Below are positions 6,142 to 7,156 of a stretch of DNA of 7,156 bases, piece by piece; the stretch's first letter is position 1; every line of letters starts with the position of its first letter. The stretch lies in contig JAOHCJ010000031.1 in the NCBI GenBank assembly GCA_028095445.1, forward strand, positions 1 to 7,156, written 5' to 3'. The notes below the pieces were generated by a model. That model was not told the origin of the DNA, did no database searches, and was given only the letters and a program-made list of their open reading frames with translations. The translations under genes and the position numbers were made by a program. The DNA is from Candidatus Pelagibacter sp. (GTDB lineage: Bacteria; Pseudomonadota; Alphaproteobacteria; Pelagibacterales; Pelagibacteraceae).

Positions 6142-7156
6142 AAATTAAATATAGGCTTTGTAGGTCTAACACACCTAGGTGTTAATTATGCAATAGCATC
6201 AGCAATGAAGGGTTTTAATGTTGTGTGTTATGATGAGAATTTAGATGTAGTTTCATCTCTAAAGAGGAAAAAAATTCCCTTTTATGAAAAAGATACAGAA
6301 AAAAATTTAAAAGCAAGGTTTAAGCAATTTAAGTTCACTAATAAGATTAGTGATTTAAGAAATTGCGATTTAGTATTTATCTCACAAGATGTACCAACAG
6401 ACATCAATGGAAAAAGCAACTTATCAAAAATTAAAAAATCAATTAAAGAAATTATTAAAATTATAAAAAATAAATGTGATTTAATAATTTTGTGCCAGGT
6501 ACCACCGGGTTTTACTCGATCAATTAAATGGTCATCAAATAACCTATATTATCAGGTTGAAACTTTGATTTTTTCAAATGCACTAGAAAGGGCCCTTTCT
6601 CCTGAAAGAATTATTATTGGAAAAGATTTGAGCAAGATAAGTAAAAAATATAATTTTTTTCTAAAAAAGTTTAAATGTCCAATTTTAGAAATGAATTATG
6701 AAAGTGCTGAATTAGCAAAAATTAGTATCAACATTTTTCTTATTTCGAGCGTCACCTCAACCAATATTCTTTCTGAGATCTCTGAAAATATTGGTGCTAA
6801 TTGGTCAGATGTTTCAAATGCTCTTAAATTAGATAAAAGAATTGGAAAGTATGCTTATTTGAAACCTGGATTGGGAATATCGGGTGGTAACTTAGAAAGG
6901 GATTTAGAAACATTTAGAAATTTTTCAAAGTTTAACAAAGTTTATGAAAATTATTCTAGACATATAAAAGAAATATCTAACCATCGAAAAGACTGGATTT
7001 ATAATCAATTTAAAAAAATTACAAAAGATTTTAAAAATTTAAAAAAAATAGGCGTTTTAGGGTTAGCTTATAAAGAAAATACAAGTTCAATTAAAAACTC
7101 ACCTTCAATATCTTTTATTAAAAAAATTTCTCTTAATAATAAATATACGGTAAATG
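6139..7156 (+). CDS. UDP-glucose/GDP-mannose dehydrogenase-family protein lacking the catalytic Cys (3' end cut by window)
   Basis: An open frame gives 339 complete codons up to the window edge; full family members are about 400-450 residues. It shows the N-terminal NAD fold GFVGLTHLG (6-14) with Asp32, DVPTDINGK (84-92), CQVPPGFTR (119-127), SPERIIIG (154-161), the central helix with Lys194 and Asn198, PGLGISGGNLERD (243-255), and the start of the C-terminal nucleotide-sugar domain, VLGLAYKENTSSIKNSP (306-322). The PGxGxxGxC(x)3D box of the family keeps Asp255, but the nucleophilic Cys position is Asn251 (codon AAC at 6889-6891). The Thr of the usual STVP segment is Gln120. Normal members oxidise a nucleotide-sugar alcohol to a uronic acid in two NAD-dependent steps; with these substitutions full dehydrogenase activity is doubtful. 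It may do a partial or different reaction, or only bind the sugar. It is translationally linked to the Gfo/Idh gene. Confidence 0.85.
   Translation, partial: MKLNIGFVGLTHLGVNYAIASAMKGFNVVCYDENLDVVSSLKRKKIPFYEKDTEKNLKARFKQFKFTNKISDLRNCDLVFISQDVPTDINGKSNLSKIKKSIKEIIKIIKNKCDLIILCQVPPGFTRSIKWSSNNLYYQVETLIFSNALERALSPERIIIGKDLSKISKKYNFFLKKFKCPILEMNYESAELAKISINIFLISSVTSTNILSEISENIGANWSDVSNALKLDKRIGKYAYLKPGLGISGGNLERDLETFRNFSKFNKVYENYSRHIKEISNHRKDWIYNQFKKITKDFKNLKKIGVLGLAYKENTSSIKNSPSISFIKKISLNNKYTVN

Noticed and set aside
6169..6180. 12-base palindrome ACACCTAGGTGT near the start of the dehydrogenase homologue
   Set aside because: It is within the Rossmann motif codons, single copy, and short enough to arise by chance.
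6585..6600. Perfect 16-base palindrome AGAAAGGGCCCTTTCT, possible operator or terminator stem
   Set aside because: It lies inside the conserved ERALSPER coding segment, has no loop or T-tract, and one such palindrome in a window this size is within chance.

Overview
The window is a tightly packed, one-strand gene cluster from a very AT-rich bacterium (by eye under 30% G+C, with AAA, ATA, AAT and AGA dominating the codons and lysine-rich, compact proteins). Short or overlapping junctions, no visible Shine-Dalgarno sites and this gene content would fit a streamlined marine alphaproteobacterium of the SAR11/Pelagibacterales type, in an accessory surface-polysaccharide region. That assignment is inference; no rRNA or marker gene is present.

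All eight genes lie on the + strand. In order they are: a small HAD-family phosphatase missing only its extreme N-terminus (3-338); a SIS-domain sugar-phosphate isomerase related to GmhA (350-940); a short transaldolase (947-1669); two extended short-chain dehydrogenase/reductase (SDR) nucleotide-sugar epimerase/dehydratases (1670-2677 and 2674-3675); a bifunctional HldE/RfaE-like protein with its domains in reversed order, nucleotidyltransferase first and PfkB kinase second (3683-5233); a Gfo/Idh/MocA oxidoreductase (5234-6139); and a UDP-glucose/GDP-mannose dehydrogenase-family protein that runs off the right edge (6139-7156). Junctions range from -4 to +11 bases. No terminator, promoter, tRNA, rRNA, CRISPR array or mobile element was seen.

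Read as a pathway, the genes look like a nearly self-contained precursor route to an activated heptose-like sugar. The transaldolase could supply a ketose phosphate such as sedoheptulose 7-phosphate. The SIS protein would isomerise it to an aldose phosphate, the kinase domain would phosphorylate the anomeric carbon, the HAD enzyme would remove the other phosphate, and the nucleotidyltransferase domain would activate the sugar. The two SDRs, the Gfo/Idh enzyme and the unusual dehydrogenase could then remodel it. No glycosyltransferase is present, so the sugar would be used by genes outside the window.

The points most worth a second look are the reversed-order HldE-like fusion, the dehydrogenase homologue in which the catalytic Cys and a catalytic Thr appear to be Asn and Gln, the SIS isomerase with an altered GmhA-type active site, and a transaldolase embedded in a heptose-type cassette. 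Each component family is known; whether this combination is undescribed cannot be decided from sequence alone.
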